Assembly: GCA_905201685.1 (NCBI GenBank)
Contig: CAJKOW010000022.1
Coordinates: forward strand, 1-29,832
Direction of reading: 5' to 3'
Length of the DNA: 29,832 nt
From: an uncultured Bacteroides sp.
GTDB taxonomy: Bacteria > Bacteroidota > Bacteroidia > Bacteroidales > Bacteroidaceae
This document shows positions 23,405 to 29,807 of the stretch, one piece after another; the stretch's first letter is position 1; every line of letters begins with the position of its first letter. The notes under the pieces were generated by a model. The model saw only the letters and a program-made list of their open reading frames with translations. It searched no databases and was not told the origin of the DNA. The position numbers were made by a program, and so were the translations under genes.

Positions 23405-24084
23405 AAAGAAGACTGAACATCCTTTGTGCCATCGTCCTGCTGGTGATGAGCTGGTCGGTAGGCGTGTCGCTCTACTACATGGGGCTGGGTATGACAAAAG
23501 GCGTCCAGATGGGATTGGATGCTGCACGCGAAATGGAGGAAGGTAAAACCAATGCCAAACTGGAAGAGGTGAACAACATGAGAACCGTCTCTTTGCTTCC
23601 CAAACTCCTGAGTGAATGGAAGGGAGAGTTTTTCACCGACTCGATACGCAACGAGAAGACGGGTCGCTACGTCCCGATGGCCTACTCGAACCTGATGATC
23701 AGTGTGCCGGTGGAGACACCCGTTTGGCAGAAGGTCGTATCTACGGTGATGGGGTTCCTGGTGCTGGTGGCCAACGTCTGGGCATTGGTGCTGTTCATCC
23801 GCATCGTGGTGTCGGTCAACCGTTCGGATATCTTCAACTGGCGCAACGTCCGTCGCCTGCGTCGTTTGGGCATTCTGCTCATCGTAGGTTTTGTCTGCGT
23901 CCTGTTGCCCGAATACATGGCGCTTTGCAACCTGCGCGAGGCATTCTCGTTAGAGTCTTACGAGCTGATACTTTCCGATTCGGTCAAGGTGACCAATCTG
24001 TTGTTGGGACTGATTTCCCTCATTGTGGCCGAAGTCTTTGCCATCGGGCTGAAGATGAAGGAGGAGCAGGATTTGACTATATAA
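23401..24084 (+). CDS. DUF2975-like membrane protein (first of three)
   Basis: The 227-residue protein has four predicted membrane segments: about 7-29, 118-140, 157-178 and 193-217. A 90-residue soluble loop (30-117) with a charged MEEGKTNAKLEEV stretch separates the first two. After the second helix, RIVVSVNRSDIFNWRNVRRLRRLG resembles the DUF2975 core (a short xxGxxFxxxNxxRLRRLG-type segment). The C-terminus is KMKEEQDLTI, the same last seven residues as the proteins at 24100 and 24915. The family often occurs beside a small HTH regulator, as here (25375). Function is unknown; I infer a membrane sensor or regulator partner. Its start overlaps the CPBP stop. Confidence 0.85.
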   Translation: MKRRLNILCAIVLLVMSWSVGVSLYYMGLGMTKGVQMGLDAAREMEEGKTNAKLEEVNNMRTVSLLPKLLSEWKGEFFTDSIRNEKTGRYVPMAYSNLMISVPVETPVWQKVVSTVMGFLVLVANVWALVLFIRIVVSVNRSDIFNWRNVRRLRRLGILLIVGFVCVLLPEYMALCNLREAFSLESYELILSDSVKVTNLLLGLISLIVAEVFAIGLKMKEEQDLTI

Positions 24085-24090
24085 AGGAGG
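24084..24090 (+). promoter_or_regulatory. Strong Shine-Dalgarno before second DUF2975-like gene
   Basis: AAGGAGG lies 9 bases before the ATG at 24100. Bacteroides genes usually lack such a strong site, and the same leader recurs almost identically before 24915. Confidence 0.6.
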
Positions 24091-24099
24091 AATAAAGAT

Positions 24100-24570
24100 A
24101 TGAAAGGGATTTTCGGAATAAAGAAGAATTCGAAGGAAGAACTGGAGTTTGTGATGTTTTGTCTGATGATAGTATGTGTCAGCTGTCTGCTTTTCGTCTT
24201 TTTTCGTAATCTGAATTTATGCTACGATTTGGGGAAGGACGATACCGACAACTTGATTGTGAAGCTGCTACCCGAGAATGTGACGCTGATAGCGATGGCC
24301 GTATGCAGTGTGCTTATTTATCTGATGCTGCGTAACGTGAAGAAAGGACAGGTCTTTACCAAGCTAAATTCAGATTTTATTATGGCCATTGGGGTAGTGC
24401 TGGAGTGTAATGGTATCTTGCAGATGGTCCTCAATGCTTTTTTGTCTGATGCTGTGGGTGGAAACACCATTCCGATGATTTATCTGTTACTGGGTGTCTT
24501 CTTCCTGTTCATTGCCTGCCTGTTCAAAGTCGGCATACGGATGCAGGAGGAGCAGGATTTGACAATCTGA
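24100..24570 (+). CDS. DUF2975-like membrane protein (second of three)
   Basis: The 156-residue protein has four predicted membrane segments (about 18-36, 55-73, 88-110, 123-145). A short basic loop, LRNVKKGQVFTKLNSDF, corresponds to the DUF2975 core GxxF segment. The C-terminus is IRMQEEQDLTI. It lacks the large first loop of the 23401 protein and so looks like the compact form. It starts 15 bp after the previous stop, behind a strong AAGGAGG. It is clearly related to the 24915 protein in layout and tail but very divergent in the helices. Cellular location is inferred to be the inner membrane with the tail in the cytoplasm. Confidence 0.8.
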   Translation: MKGIFGIKKNSKEELEFVMFCLMIVCVSCLLFVFFRNLNLCYDLGKDDTDNLIVKLLPENVTLIAMAVCSVLIYLMLRNVKKGQVFTKLNSDFIMAIGVVLECNGILQMVLNAFLSDAVGGNTIPMIYLLLGVFFLFIACLFKVGIRMQEEQDLTI

Positions 24571-24573
24571 TAA

Positions 24574-24647
24574 GTTGATGAGGAAACGAGGAATGAGTTG
24601 ACAAGGAGACGAGGCCTCGTGGTCTGAAGTCTTTTCAACTCGTCAAC
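24574..24647. repeat. GTTGAC/GACGAG repeat inside the operon
   Basis: Starts GTTGATGAGG and ends CTCGTCAAC, with a perfect 12-bp palindrome ACGAGGCCTCGT at 24609-24620; the arms pair as GAGTTGAC with GTCAACTC-type sequence. CCTCGTGGTCTGAAG (24616-24630) matches, inverted, CTTCAGACTACGAGG in the repeat at 28522-28695 with one mismatch. It fills the gap between the second DUF2975-like gene and the 75-residue ORF and may attenuate downstream expression. Confidence 0.65.
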
Positions 24648-24667
24648 TAAATTAAATTTGAAGAACT

Positions 24668-24895
24668 ATGAGTACTATTTTTCATACCGACCGCAAATGG
24701 GTGGCAGGTGTTTGCTACATCGGTTTTCTTGTGTTGACGTTGATGTTAGCATCGTTCGTGTTTTTTCTGATGATGAACCTGTGGGTAGATAAAGACGCTA
24801 AGTTTATCCGTATTTACGGAGGAATAGTTTGGATTTATGGTTGGTCGTATCTGTATCACCGTTGGGTAAAGCATTGTACTACATGGTTGACATGA
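24668..24895 (+). CDS. Small two-helix membrane protein
   Basis: The 75-residue protein has a long hydrophobic segment (about 13-37), a charged WVDKDAKF loop and a second aromatic-rich segment (about 48-64), ending RWVKHCTTWLT. It lacks the EEQDLTI tail of its neighbours. I recognise no family. It lies between the intra-operon repeat and the third DUF2975-like gene (19-bp gap). It might be a truncated relative of the neighbouring proteins or an accessory subunit. Confidence 0.65.
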   Translation: MSTIFHTDRKWVAGVCYIGFLVLTLMLASFVFFLMMNLWVDKDAKFIRIYGGIVWIYGWSYLYHRWVKHCTTWLT

Positions 24896-24898
24896 TAA

Positions 24899-24905
24899 AA
24901 GGAGG
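24899..24905 (+). promoter_or_regulatory. Strong Shine-Dalgarno before third DUF2975-like gene
   Basis: AAGGAGG lies 9 bases before the ATG at 24915. The leader (ATAAAAGGAGGATTATAGAT) is nearly the same as that at 24081-24099, consistent with a gene duplication that included the leader. Confidence 0.6.
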
Positions 24906-24914
24906 ATTATAGAT

Positions 24915-25364
24915 ATGAAAATATTTAAGAAGTTGTATCAGCGCTACAAGGATATGGGCAGTTTGCCTTGGATTGTATGTATCGTATTGCTGTCAGTGAT
25001 AGCCTATTATACTGTTCCGGTAATCGGCCTGATACAGGCAGGTGGCGATGAACGTTTGCTGGGTTGGGCGTATGTCTGCAACCTGCTGGCCTTGGTAGTG
25101 CTTTGTGTGAACATCTTGCGGCTGGATTGCCGGAACCTGTTGAGCCATAAGACGGCCAATTTGTTGGAGACAAGCGGTTATTTCATCATTCTGCTGATGC
25201 TGATACGCAATGGGATTGTACGCGAGAGTGATAGTTTGAGCGACAGCTGGAACTATTCGTTGGACTGGATGACCATCCTGCTGTTCGGTTTCCTGTTGCA
25301 GTTTGTCGGTAAGATTGTCCGCCGTGCTGTGAAACTGAAAGAGGAACAGGACTTAACCATTTAA
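24915..25364 (+). CDS. DUF2975-like membrane protein (third of three)
   Basis: The 149-residue protein has four predicted membrane segments (about 19-39, 50-66, 83-98, 116-135). The cytoplasmic loop LRLDCRNLLSHKTANLLETSG replaces the DUF2975 core. The C-terminus is VKLKEEQDLTI, sharing its last seven residues with the two upstream paralogues although the helices have diverged strongly. It is translated from a copied AAGGAGG leader. The HTH gene starts 10 bp after its stop, the closest spacing of any of the three, as expected for the DUF2975/HTH partnership. Confidence 0.8.
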   Translation: MKIFKKLYQRYKDMGSLPWIVCIVLLSVIAYYTVPVIGLIQAGGDERLLGWAYVCNLLALVVLCVNILRLDCRNLLSHKTANLLETSGYFIILLMLIRNGIVRESDSLSDSWNYSLDWMTILLFGFLLQFVGKIVRRAVKLKEEQDLTI

Positions 25365-25374
25365 ACCTTTGCCT

Positions 25375-25584
25375 ATGCCGATAGTAGTGAATTTAGATAT
25401 AATGATGGCCCGCCGGAAGATTTCTTTGGGCGAGCTGGCCGAGAAGATAGATATCACTCCTGCCAACCTTTCCATCCTGAAGACGGGTAAGGCAAAAGCC
25501 ATCCGCTTCTCTACCCTCGAAGCCATTTGCAAGGTGCTCGACTGTCAGCCGGGAGATATTCTGGAATATAGAGAGGAGGAATAG
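25375..25584 (+). CDS. Cro/CI-family HTH regulator (YozG-like)
   Basis: The 69-residue protein is a single helix-turn-helix domain: MARRKISLGELAEKIDIT as helices 1-2, PANLSILKTGKAKAIRFSTL as recognition helix and turn, and EAICKVLDCQPGDILEY as the closing helix, then an acidic REEE tail. This is the compact HTH_26 type, commonly encoded next to DUF2975 proteins. The ATG at 25375 is preferred over the in-frame TTG at 25369. As the only regulator in the run, it probably binds the TATCGAAAAACG sites at 22271-22364 and controls its own operon (inference). Confidence 0.92.
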   Translation: MPIVVNLDIMMARRKISLGELAEKIDITPANLSILKTGKAKAIRFSTLEAICKVLDCQPGDILEYREEE

Positions 25585-25587
25585 GCG

Positions 25588-25731
25588 ATGGGAACGGCCG
25601 ATGGAGAAAAGATGCTTTACTTCCGTCATCGTTCGGCGACCGAACGCAATGCCATCCGTATCATCGAACTTTACGGTTATCCTGCGGAGGTAGTAGAGGA
25701 GGCGCGCCGGTGGGCGGAAGGAGATAACTAA
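25588..25731 (+). CDS. Small 47-residue ORF at operon end
   Basis: It starts 3 bp after the HTH stop. It reads MGTADGEKMLYFRHRSATERNAI and ends GYPAEVVEEARRWAEGDN. It is soluble and charged, with two likely helices. The second half (IRIIELYGYPAEVVEEARRWA) faintly recalls the C-terminal helical end of MutS-family proteins (ARLAGLPxEVIxxAR), but the rest of MutS is absent, so this may be chance or a fragment. The tight spacing suggests it is translated with the regulator. Confidence 0.5.
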   Translation: MGTADGEKMLYFRHRSATERNAIRIIELYGYPAEVVEEARRWAEGDN

Positions 25732-25755
25732 AGGCATATCGTTGTTTTTCTGAAT

Positions 25756-27051
25756 TTATTGGCGGGTATGGGAAGAAGGGGTAAGTATCACGTCTATACC
25801 TCCCATTGAACAGTCTTGGGTTATGATTTTCTCTTGTAATGATGGGCTGATACCGATTGATTTGAAGTCTGTGGATTTTTCCCGATGAATAGGAATGATG
25901 GCAAGACGTGGATTGGTCAGGTTGCATACTTTACGAAGAACTTCTGCTGTGGCGTGTCCGCTGGTATGCAGATGCAGTATTTTGTTATTGGCAAAGCGTT
26001 CTTGAAGTCTGATGTATTCGGTATTTTGTGTACTGCCATTGGTTATATATCCATTCCACATGGAGTAAATGAAAAGAGTTTCTGTCGCTGGCAGAATGGG
26101 TAACAGGTGGTCCAGATAAGAGTGGTATTTAGGGGTGGCCCTGACAAACATCGTAAAACCGTTTGTGATCATCCATTCTTTCAGTTTCTGATTATGTTCG
26201 TTGTAAGTGAAGACTTGTCCGAAGTTAAAACAAGATGATTGCTTCCCTGCTGTTCGGGAAAACAAGTCGAGAATGTCTTTTTGGAAAGCATCTGTTATGA
26301 GTGCCCGCTTAGGTATTATCCGGTTGTTGGCATTCTTAAAACTGGCTAGCCGTTCGATGTCTGTGGATGAGCAATGGATAAATGAATACTTGTGAACATT
26401 CATTTGTTTTGTGGCTTCTTGGCATAGCTCCATTTCTGTTCGGACTTTCTCTTCCGGACGTGCAAGCATGGTACCCTCGATGATGAGTACATCAATTTTT
26501 CCGACAAAGTATTTCAGCGTGGCTTCCAGTCCCTTGCTCAGATATCCATGCCCTCTGAAGTCACCGGTATGCAGAATCTTTTTCCCTTCCGCCTCAATTA
26601 GAAACATATAGGAGTCGTATGCGGAATGGCTGACAAAGTAAGGCGTGATGGCGATATCCCCAAAGTACAATGTTTGCTTTGCTTGAAAGATCTTCATGTT
26701 CGAGGCGGTTCTGAAAGCATGTTTGAATGCAGCGCTGCTTTCTTTTTCGGGAAGACTGCATAATTGTTGGTATTTCCTGCAAACAATTTGTTTGGCTACA
26801 GGACCGATGTATTGGGGGATACCATCCGGTACACGGTGAAACAGTCCGATGTGGTCGCCATGATAGTGCGTATAGAGTATAGCCGAGCAGCCTTGGGTAA
26901 GTTCTGCTATTGTGCTGTCGTTATCCAAGGCATCTTTATCGTCATTGCCGGGCAGGTTATGTCCCAAGTCAATAATGATACTGGTGGAGTGGGTGGATAT
27001 ACGGGTCATTTGTCCTCCAATCTGTGCAGGACGTTGGATGGTTATTTGCAT
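25756..27051 (-). CDS. MBL-fold hydrolase with beta-CASP-like (RNase J/CPSF) motifs
   Basis: The 431-residue protein has the metallo-beta-lactamase core motif THYHGDH (His62, His64, Asp66, His67), a further His142 (VSHSAYDS) and Asp164 in LHTGDFRGHG. Near the C-terminus, LHTSGHATAEVL (His366) and IIPIHRE (His389) match the SGHA and P-x-H motifs of beta-CASP nucleases such as RNase J. This suggests a cytosolic zinc-dependent RNA or DNA nuclease, not a beta-lactamase. The middle (about 200-360) is poorly conserved. Its start overlaps the end of the upstream PD-(D/E)XK-like gene by 10 bp, implying joint function. The gene is AT-rich relative to the flanking housekeeping genes. It converges on the HTH operon with only 24 bp between stops and no visible terminator. 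Confidence 0.82.
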   Translation of the reverse strand: MQITIQRPAQIGGQMTRISTHSTSIIIDLGHNLPGNDDKDALDNDSTIAELTQGCSAILYTHYHGDHIGLFHRVPDGIPQYIGPVAKQIVCRKYQQLCSLPEKESSAAFKHAFRTASNMKIFQAKQTLYFGDIAITPYFVSHSAYDSYMFLIEAEGKKILHTGDFRGHGYLSKGLEATLKYFVGKIDVLIIEGTMLARPEEKVRTEMELCQEATKQMNVHKYSFIHCSSTDIERLASFKNANNRIIPKRALITDAFQKDILDLFSRTAGKQSSCFNFGQVFTYNEHNQKLKEWMITNGFTMFVRATPKYHSYLDHLLPILPATETLFIYSMWNGYITNGSTQNTEYIRLQERFANNKILHLHTSGHATAEVLRKVCNLTNPRLAIIPIHREKSTDFKSIGISPSLQEKIITQDCSMGGIDVILTPSSHTRQ

Positions 27052-27923
27052 AATTGCTGGTATTTCTGGATAGAAAAATTGAAATACTGTTGTCCCATTT
27101 CCAGTAGTTTGCGAATATTTGCTATTCTTGTTTCTCTGCCTTTCGTCATTTGGGAATAGGTATCAATAATCAGCAGTTCGGGTTTGTGTGATACTTCTTT
27201 TATGATAGGCTCGCCAGTCCATATGCCTATTCTCTTTTTGATTTGCAGTATTTTCTGGTAGTAACAGATAATTTCTTCCTGATAGCTGTTGATGAAATCG
27301 TGATATTTCTTCATTTGTGCTATGATTTCAGGCTGACTGTCTAAGTGCCTGAGCCGGCTGTCGGTGATAAGTTTCAGCTCTACGAAAAACAATGTCTGAT
27401 GTTTCAACTCTACTAAGTCGATACGCATGGTTTTCCTTCCTTCGGTCTGATGAGCCAGTTCAGAATCGATGTAGCGGTTTCTGTTGCACAGTATCAATTT
27501 CCCTTGCACAATTTTCTCACTGGATATATGGATGTTCTTCCGGTTGTTTACGTCTTCTTGTGCAGGAAGTTTGTGATATACTTGGTTAATTCTTCTTTTT
27601 ATTGCTTCCAATCCTTCTTGACTTTGGAACAATTCTTGGCAATCATAGTAGTTGGAGGTTATGGTCTGCCCTTTTGTATCGAAGTTGTCAGTCGTGTATT
27701 TTTTATGTATTTCTGCTACTGTATGGCCATTCGTCCATTGGATAAGGGCTACGCATCCGCCATAATAATAGACATTGATATAATTGTCTTTGCGTACTTC
27801 CACATAAAGTTCGGGGTCGTTCAGGATATTCCTCCACCACAGCGGCTTTTCTTCCAGTGCTTTCCATAGGCGGTGTTCTTCCTGCAGCGAGGCAAATGTA
27901 CCGTTTGTCTTTTGTCTGGCCAT
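27042..27923 (-). CDS. Putative PD-(D/E)XK nuclease-like protein
   Basis: The 293-residue protein was not recognised as a named family. Its middle carries what looks like a restriction-nuclease core: MRIDLVEL (Asp169), a strand LFFVELK with Glu182 and Lys184, an upstream acidic helix YIDSELAHQ (about 151-159) and a downstream QMKKY (Gln203, Tyr207) matching the RecB-type QxxxY motif. The N-terminal 140 residues (tryptophan-rich, YINVYYYGGCVALIQW) may be a specificity or binding domain. It is first in a two-gene unit with the MBL/beta-CASP gene, overlapping by 10 bp, and is transcribed from within or near a palindromic repeat. A defence or RNA/DNA-processing role is inference. Confidence 0.7.
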   Translation of the reverse strand: MARQKTNGTFASLQEEHRLWKALEEKPLWWRNILNDPELYVEVRKDNYINVYYYGGCVALIQWTNGHTVAEIHKKYTTDNFDTKGQTITSNYYDCQELFQSQEGLEAIKRRINQVYHKLPAQEDVNNRKNIHISSEKIVQGKLILCNRNRYIDSELAHQTEGRKTMRIDLVELKHQTLFFVELKLITDSRLRHLDSQPEIIAQMKKYHDFINSYQEEIICYYQKILQIKKRIGIWTGEPIIKEVSHKPELLIIDTYSQMTKGRETRIANIRKLLEMGQQYFNFSIQKYQQLCK

Positions 27924-27932
27924 TTTTTTCTT

Positions 27933-28020
27933 AGAGGGTGTGTCGAAACAAAGGTATCTGAAACTCTCCTCCTTCCAGAAGGAGGGGAGTCAGATACTAT
28001 ACTGAGTTTCGATACACTCT
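27933..28020. repeat. Short palindromic repeat element (core-deleted copy)
   Basis: An 88-bp near-palindrome: AGAGGGTGTGTCGAAAC on the left, GTTTCGATACACTCT on the right, inner arms CTCTCCTCCTT and AGGAGGGGAG. The arms match the outer arms of the element at 21884-22104, but the roughly 125-bp nested core is missing. It lies between the sufE stop and the start of the nuclease-like gene and may end sufE transcription. Confidence 0.8.
27949..27979 (-). promoter_or_regulatory. Promoter within the repeat, reading into the nuclease pair
   Basis: Minus strand: TCTG (27979-27976), a 19-bp spacer, then TACCTTTG (27956-27949), a full match to TAnnTTTG. The nuclease-like start codon is 26 bp downstream. 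Both boxes lie inside the palindromic element. Confidence 0.5.
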
Positions 28021-28056
28021 TGTGATTTTATTACTTATTTTTGATCTGCTCTTATT

Positions 28057-28479
28057 TTATCCTTCCTTCGCCTTAAACGCCAGCGCATACATCCGCATCT
28101 GCTTCACCATGGCCAGAAGGCCGTTGCTGCGGGTGGGGGAAAGATGCTCTTGCAGGCCGATACGGGGGATGAAGTAGAGGTCGGCTTCCAGTATCTCGTC
28201 GGGGGTGTGGCCGGAAAGCACTTTGATGAGCAGGGCAATGATGCCTTTCACAATCAGGGCGTCGCTTTCGGCCTGGAAGATGATTTTGCCGTCCTGTTCG
28301 TCGGCCTGTAGCCATACGCGGCTTTGGCAACCTTCAATCAGGTTTTGGTCGGTTTTGTACTTTTCGTCAAGGGGTTGCTGTTCGTTGCCTAGGTCGATGA
28401 GCAATTGGTAGCGGTCCATCCAATCGTCGAAATCGCTGAATTCGGCGATTACTTCGTCTTGCATTTCGTTGATGGTCAT
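28057..28479 (-). CDS. sufE: SufE family sulfur-acceptor protein
   Basis: SufE accepts persulfide sulfur from the cysteine desulfurase SufS and delivers it to Fe-S cluster assembly. The 140-residue length is normal. The acceptor is Cys51 in LIEGCQSRVWL, the family signature; DDWMDRYQLLIDLG at the N-terminus and the GIIALLIKVLSGHTPDEIL helix are also typical, as is GLQEHLSPTRSNGL near the end. No other suf genes are adjacent. It lies downstream of the glutaminyl-cyclase-like gene, separated by a 222-bp repeat-filled gap, so it may have its own promoter. Confidence 0.96.
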   Translation of the reverse strand: MTINEMQDEVIAEFSDFDDWMDRYQLLIDLGNEQQPLDEKYKTDQNLIEGCQSRVWLQADEQDGKIIFQAESDALIVKGIIALLIKVLSGHTPDEILEADLYFIPRIGLQEHLSPTRSNGLLAMVKQMRMYALAFKAKEG

Positions 28480-28521
28480 ATTGTGAGGTTTTTAGTTTTT
28501 AAGTTCTTTAGTTTTTAGTTT

Positions 28522-28695
28522 AGTTGACAAGTTGACGAGTTAACGAGGCTACGAGGAAGGGAGAGTTTTGTTGACGAGGGGACGAGGCTTCAGACTACGA
28601 GGGGTGGGCTTGTTCCCTTGTCTCCTTGTTCCCTCGTTAACCACTCCCTTTGTTCACTCGTCAACTTGTCCCTTGTCAACTTGTCCCCTCGTCCC
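28522..28695. repeat. Degenerate GTTGACAAG/GACGAGG hairpin repeat
   Basis: The left side (28522-28590) holds serial GTTGACAAG, GTTGACGAG, TTAACGAGG, GACGAGG units; the right side (28620-28695) holds their inverses (CTCGTTAAC, CTCGTCAAC, CTTGTCAAC, CCCTCGTCC), so the stretch can fold back on itself. It includes CTTCAGACTACGAGG (28588-28602), the inverse of the core in the repeat at 24574-24647. It fills the gap between sufE and the M28 gene; no ORF is evident. Confidence 0.7.
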
Positions 28696-28701
28696 TGAGG
28701 T

Positions 28702-29706
28702 TTACTTCTCGTTATAAATCACCTCCAGCACCGTCTGGCCAACGGCGTTGAGCGTACCTTTGTCTATCACGTCCATATTGTCGTCGGTGGTGTGCCAGAA
28801 GTCGCCGAAGCCGGTGTCGCAGTTGGGGTCGTAGTTGATGATGTCCACGCAGGGAATCTTACGCAGGTTGTAGACGTACATGTGGTCGTCGGTCACTTCG
28901 GTGCCGTCCTGCTTGGGGAAGAAGCTTTCGAAGCCCAGACGGTGGGCAGCGTCCCAGATCTTCTTTACCTGCTTGCTGGCTGTGCGCTTGGAGAAGAGTT
29001 CCTGATAGAAGGTAGCGTTCTTGCCGCCTACCATGTCCAGCAGGATGCCGTAGCGGGCGTTGTAGTTCTCTACGTGAGGCATGCGTCCCCAGTATTGCGA
29101 GCCCAGACACCAAGTGTCGGCCTTGTACTGACCTTTGTAGAAGGTAGGAATGCCGTAGTCTTCGGCATCGAAGAAGATGATGTCGATACCGATGGTAGGT
29201 GCTTGCCGTTGCAGCTGGCGCGCAACTTCCAGCAGTACGCCTACACCGCTGGCTCCGTCGTTGGCTCCTATGATGGGCGTCTGATGCTTCTTGGCGTCAT
29301 CGTCTTCGTCGGCATAGGGGCGACTGTCCCAGTGGGCACAGAGCAGTACGCGCCGGCGGCTGTCGGGGTTGTAGGCACCGATGATGTTGCGCGACTTCAG
29401 CAGGGTGCCGTCGTAGGCCACGAGGTCGGCGTATTGGTTGTAGACTTTGGCTCCGAACTGCTCCAGCTTGGAAGCCAGGTATTCGCCGCAGGCTTTGTGG
29501 GCAGTGGTGTTGGGCACGCGGGGACCGAAGTCGGCCTGTGTCTTCACGTACTGGTAAGCACTGTCGGCATTGAAGGTCGGCACGTTGACCTTTTCTTTAG
29601 CGACATCTTCTGTCTGGTCGGCGGCCGATTTCTTATTGCTGCTGCATGCTACGGTTGCGAACACCAGCAGCAGGCAGCATGAAAGTAAGGTGTAGTGACG
29701 TTTCAT
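28702..29706 (-). CDS. M28-family lipoprotein, glutaminyl-peptide cyclotransferase-like
   Basis: The chosen start (29706) gives 334 residues with a lipoprotein signal: hydrophobic stretch then TVAC with Cys21 as the lipidation site. The eight residues gained by starting at 29730 would precede the basic MKRH start and are rejected. M28 motifs: LLCAHWDSRPYAD (His125, Asp127), GANDGASGVGVLLE (Asp150), FFDAEDYG (Glu182, Asp183), YGILLDMVGG (Asp224) and TDDHMYVY (His275). The layout matches bacterial type II glutaminyl cyclases of Bacteroidetes such as that of Porphyromonas gingivalis, which form N-terminal pyroglutamate on exported proteins, with one zinc bound by Asp, Glu and His. An aminopeptidase role remains possible. 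Location is periplasmic, membrane-anchored. Confidence 0.88.
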   Translation of the reverse strand: MKRHYTLLSCCLLLVFATVACSSNKKSAADQTEDVAKEKVNVPTFNADSAYQYVKTQADFGPRVPNTTAHKACGEYLASKLEQFGAKVYNQYADLVAYDGTLLKSRNIIGAYNPDSRRRVLLCAHWDSRPYADEDDDAKKHQTPIIGANDGASGVGVLLEVARQLQRQAPTIGIDIIFFDAEDYGIPTFYKGQYKADTWCLGSQYWGRMPHVENYNARYGILLDMVGGKNATFYQELFSKRTASKQVKKIWDAAHRLGFESFFPKQDGTEVTDDHMYVYNLRKIPCVDIINYDPNCDTGFGDFWHTTDDNMDVIDKGTLNAVGQTVLEVIYNEK

Positions 29707-29775
29707 TGTTGATAAATTGGGTATTGACAATTAAAAATGAACAATTTAAGTTTCTCAAGTTTATTAATCGGTTGT

Positions 29776-29807
29776 AGTTAAGGAGTTAAGAAGTTAAGGA
29801 GTTAAGC
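29776..29807. repeat. Two tandem 16-bp units AGTTAAGGAGTTAAGA
   Basis: Units at 29776-29791 and 29792-29807 differ only in the last base. This is low-complexity intergenic repeat upstream of the M28 gene, similar in flavour to the degenerate repeats at 28522-28695. No coding sequence is seen from 29707 to the window end. Confidence 0.6.

Noticed and set aside
25756..27051. Beta-lactamase (antibiotic resistance) call for the MBL-fold protein
   Set aside because: No signal peptide, length 431 and C-terminal SGHA/PIH motifs point to beta-CASP nucleases.
28792..29682. 296-residue plus-strand ORF opposite the M28 gene
   Set aside because: Exact antisense shadow of a gene with signal peptide and full catalytic motifs; valine/glycine-rich composition is the mirror of that gene's codons.
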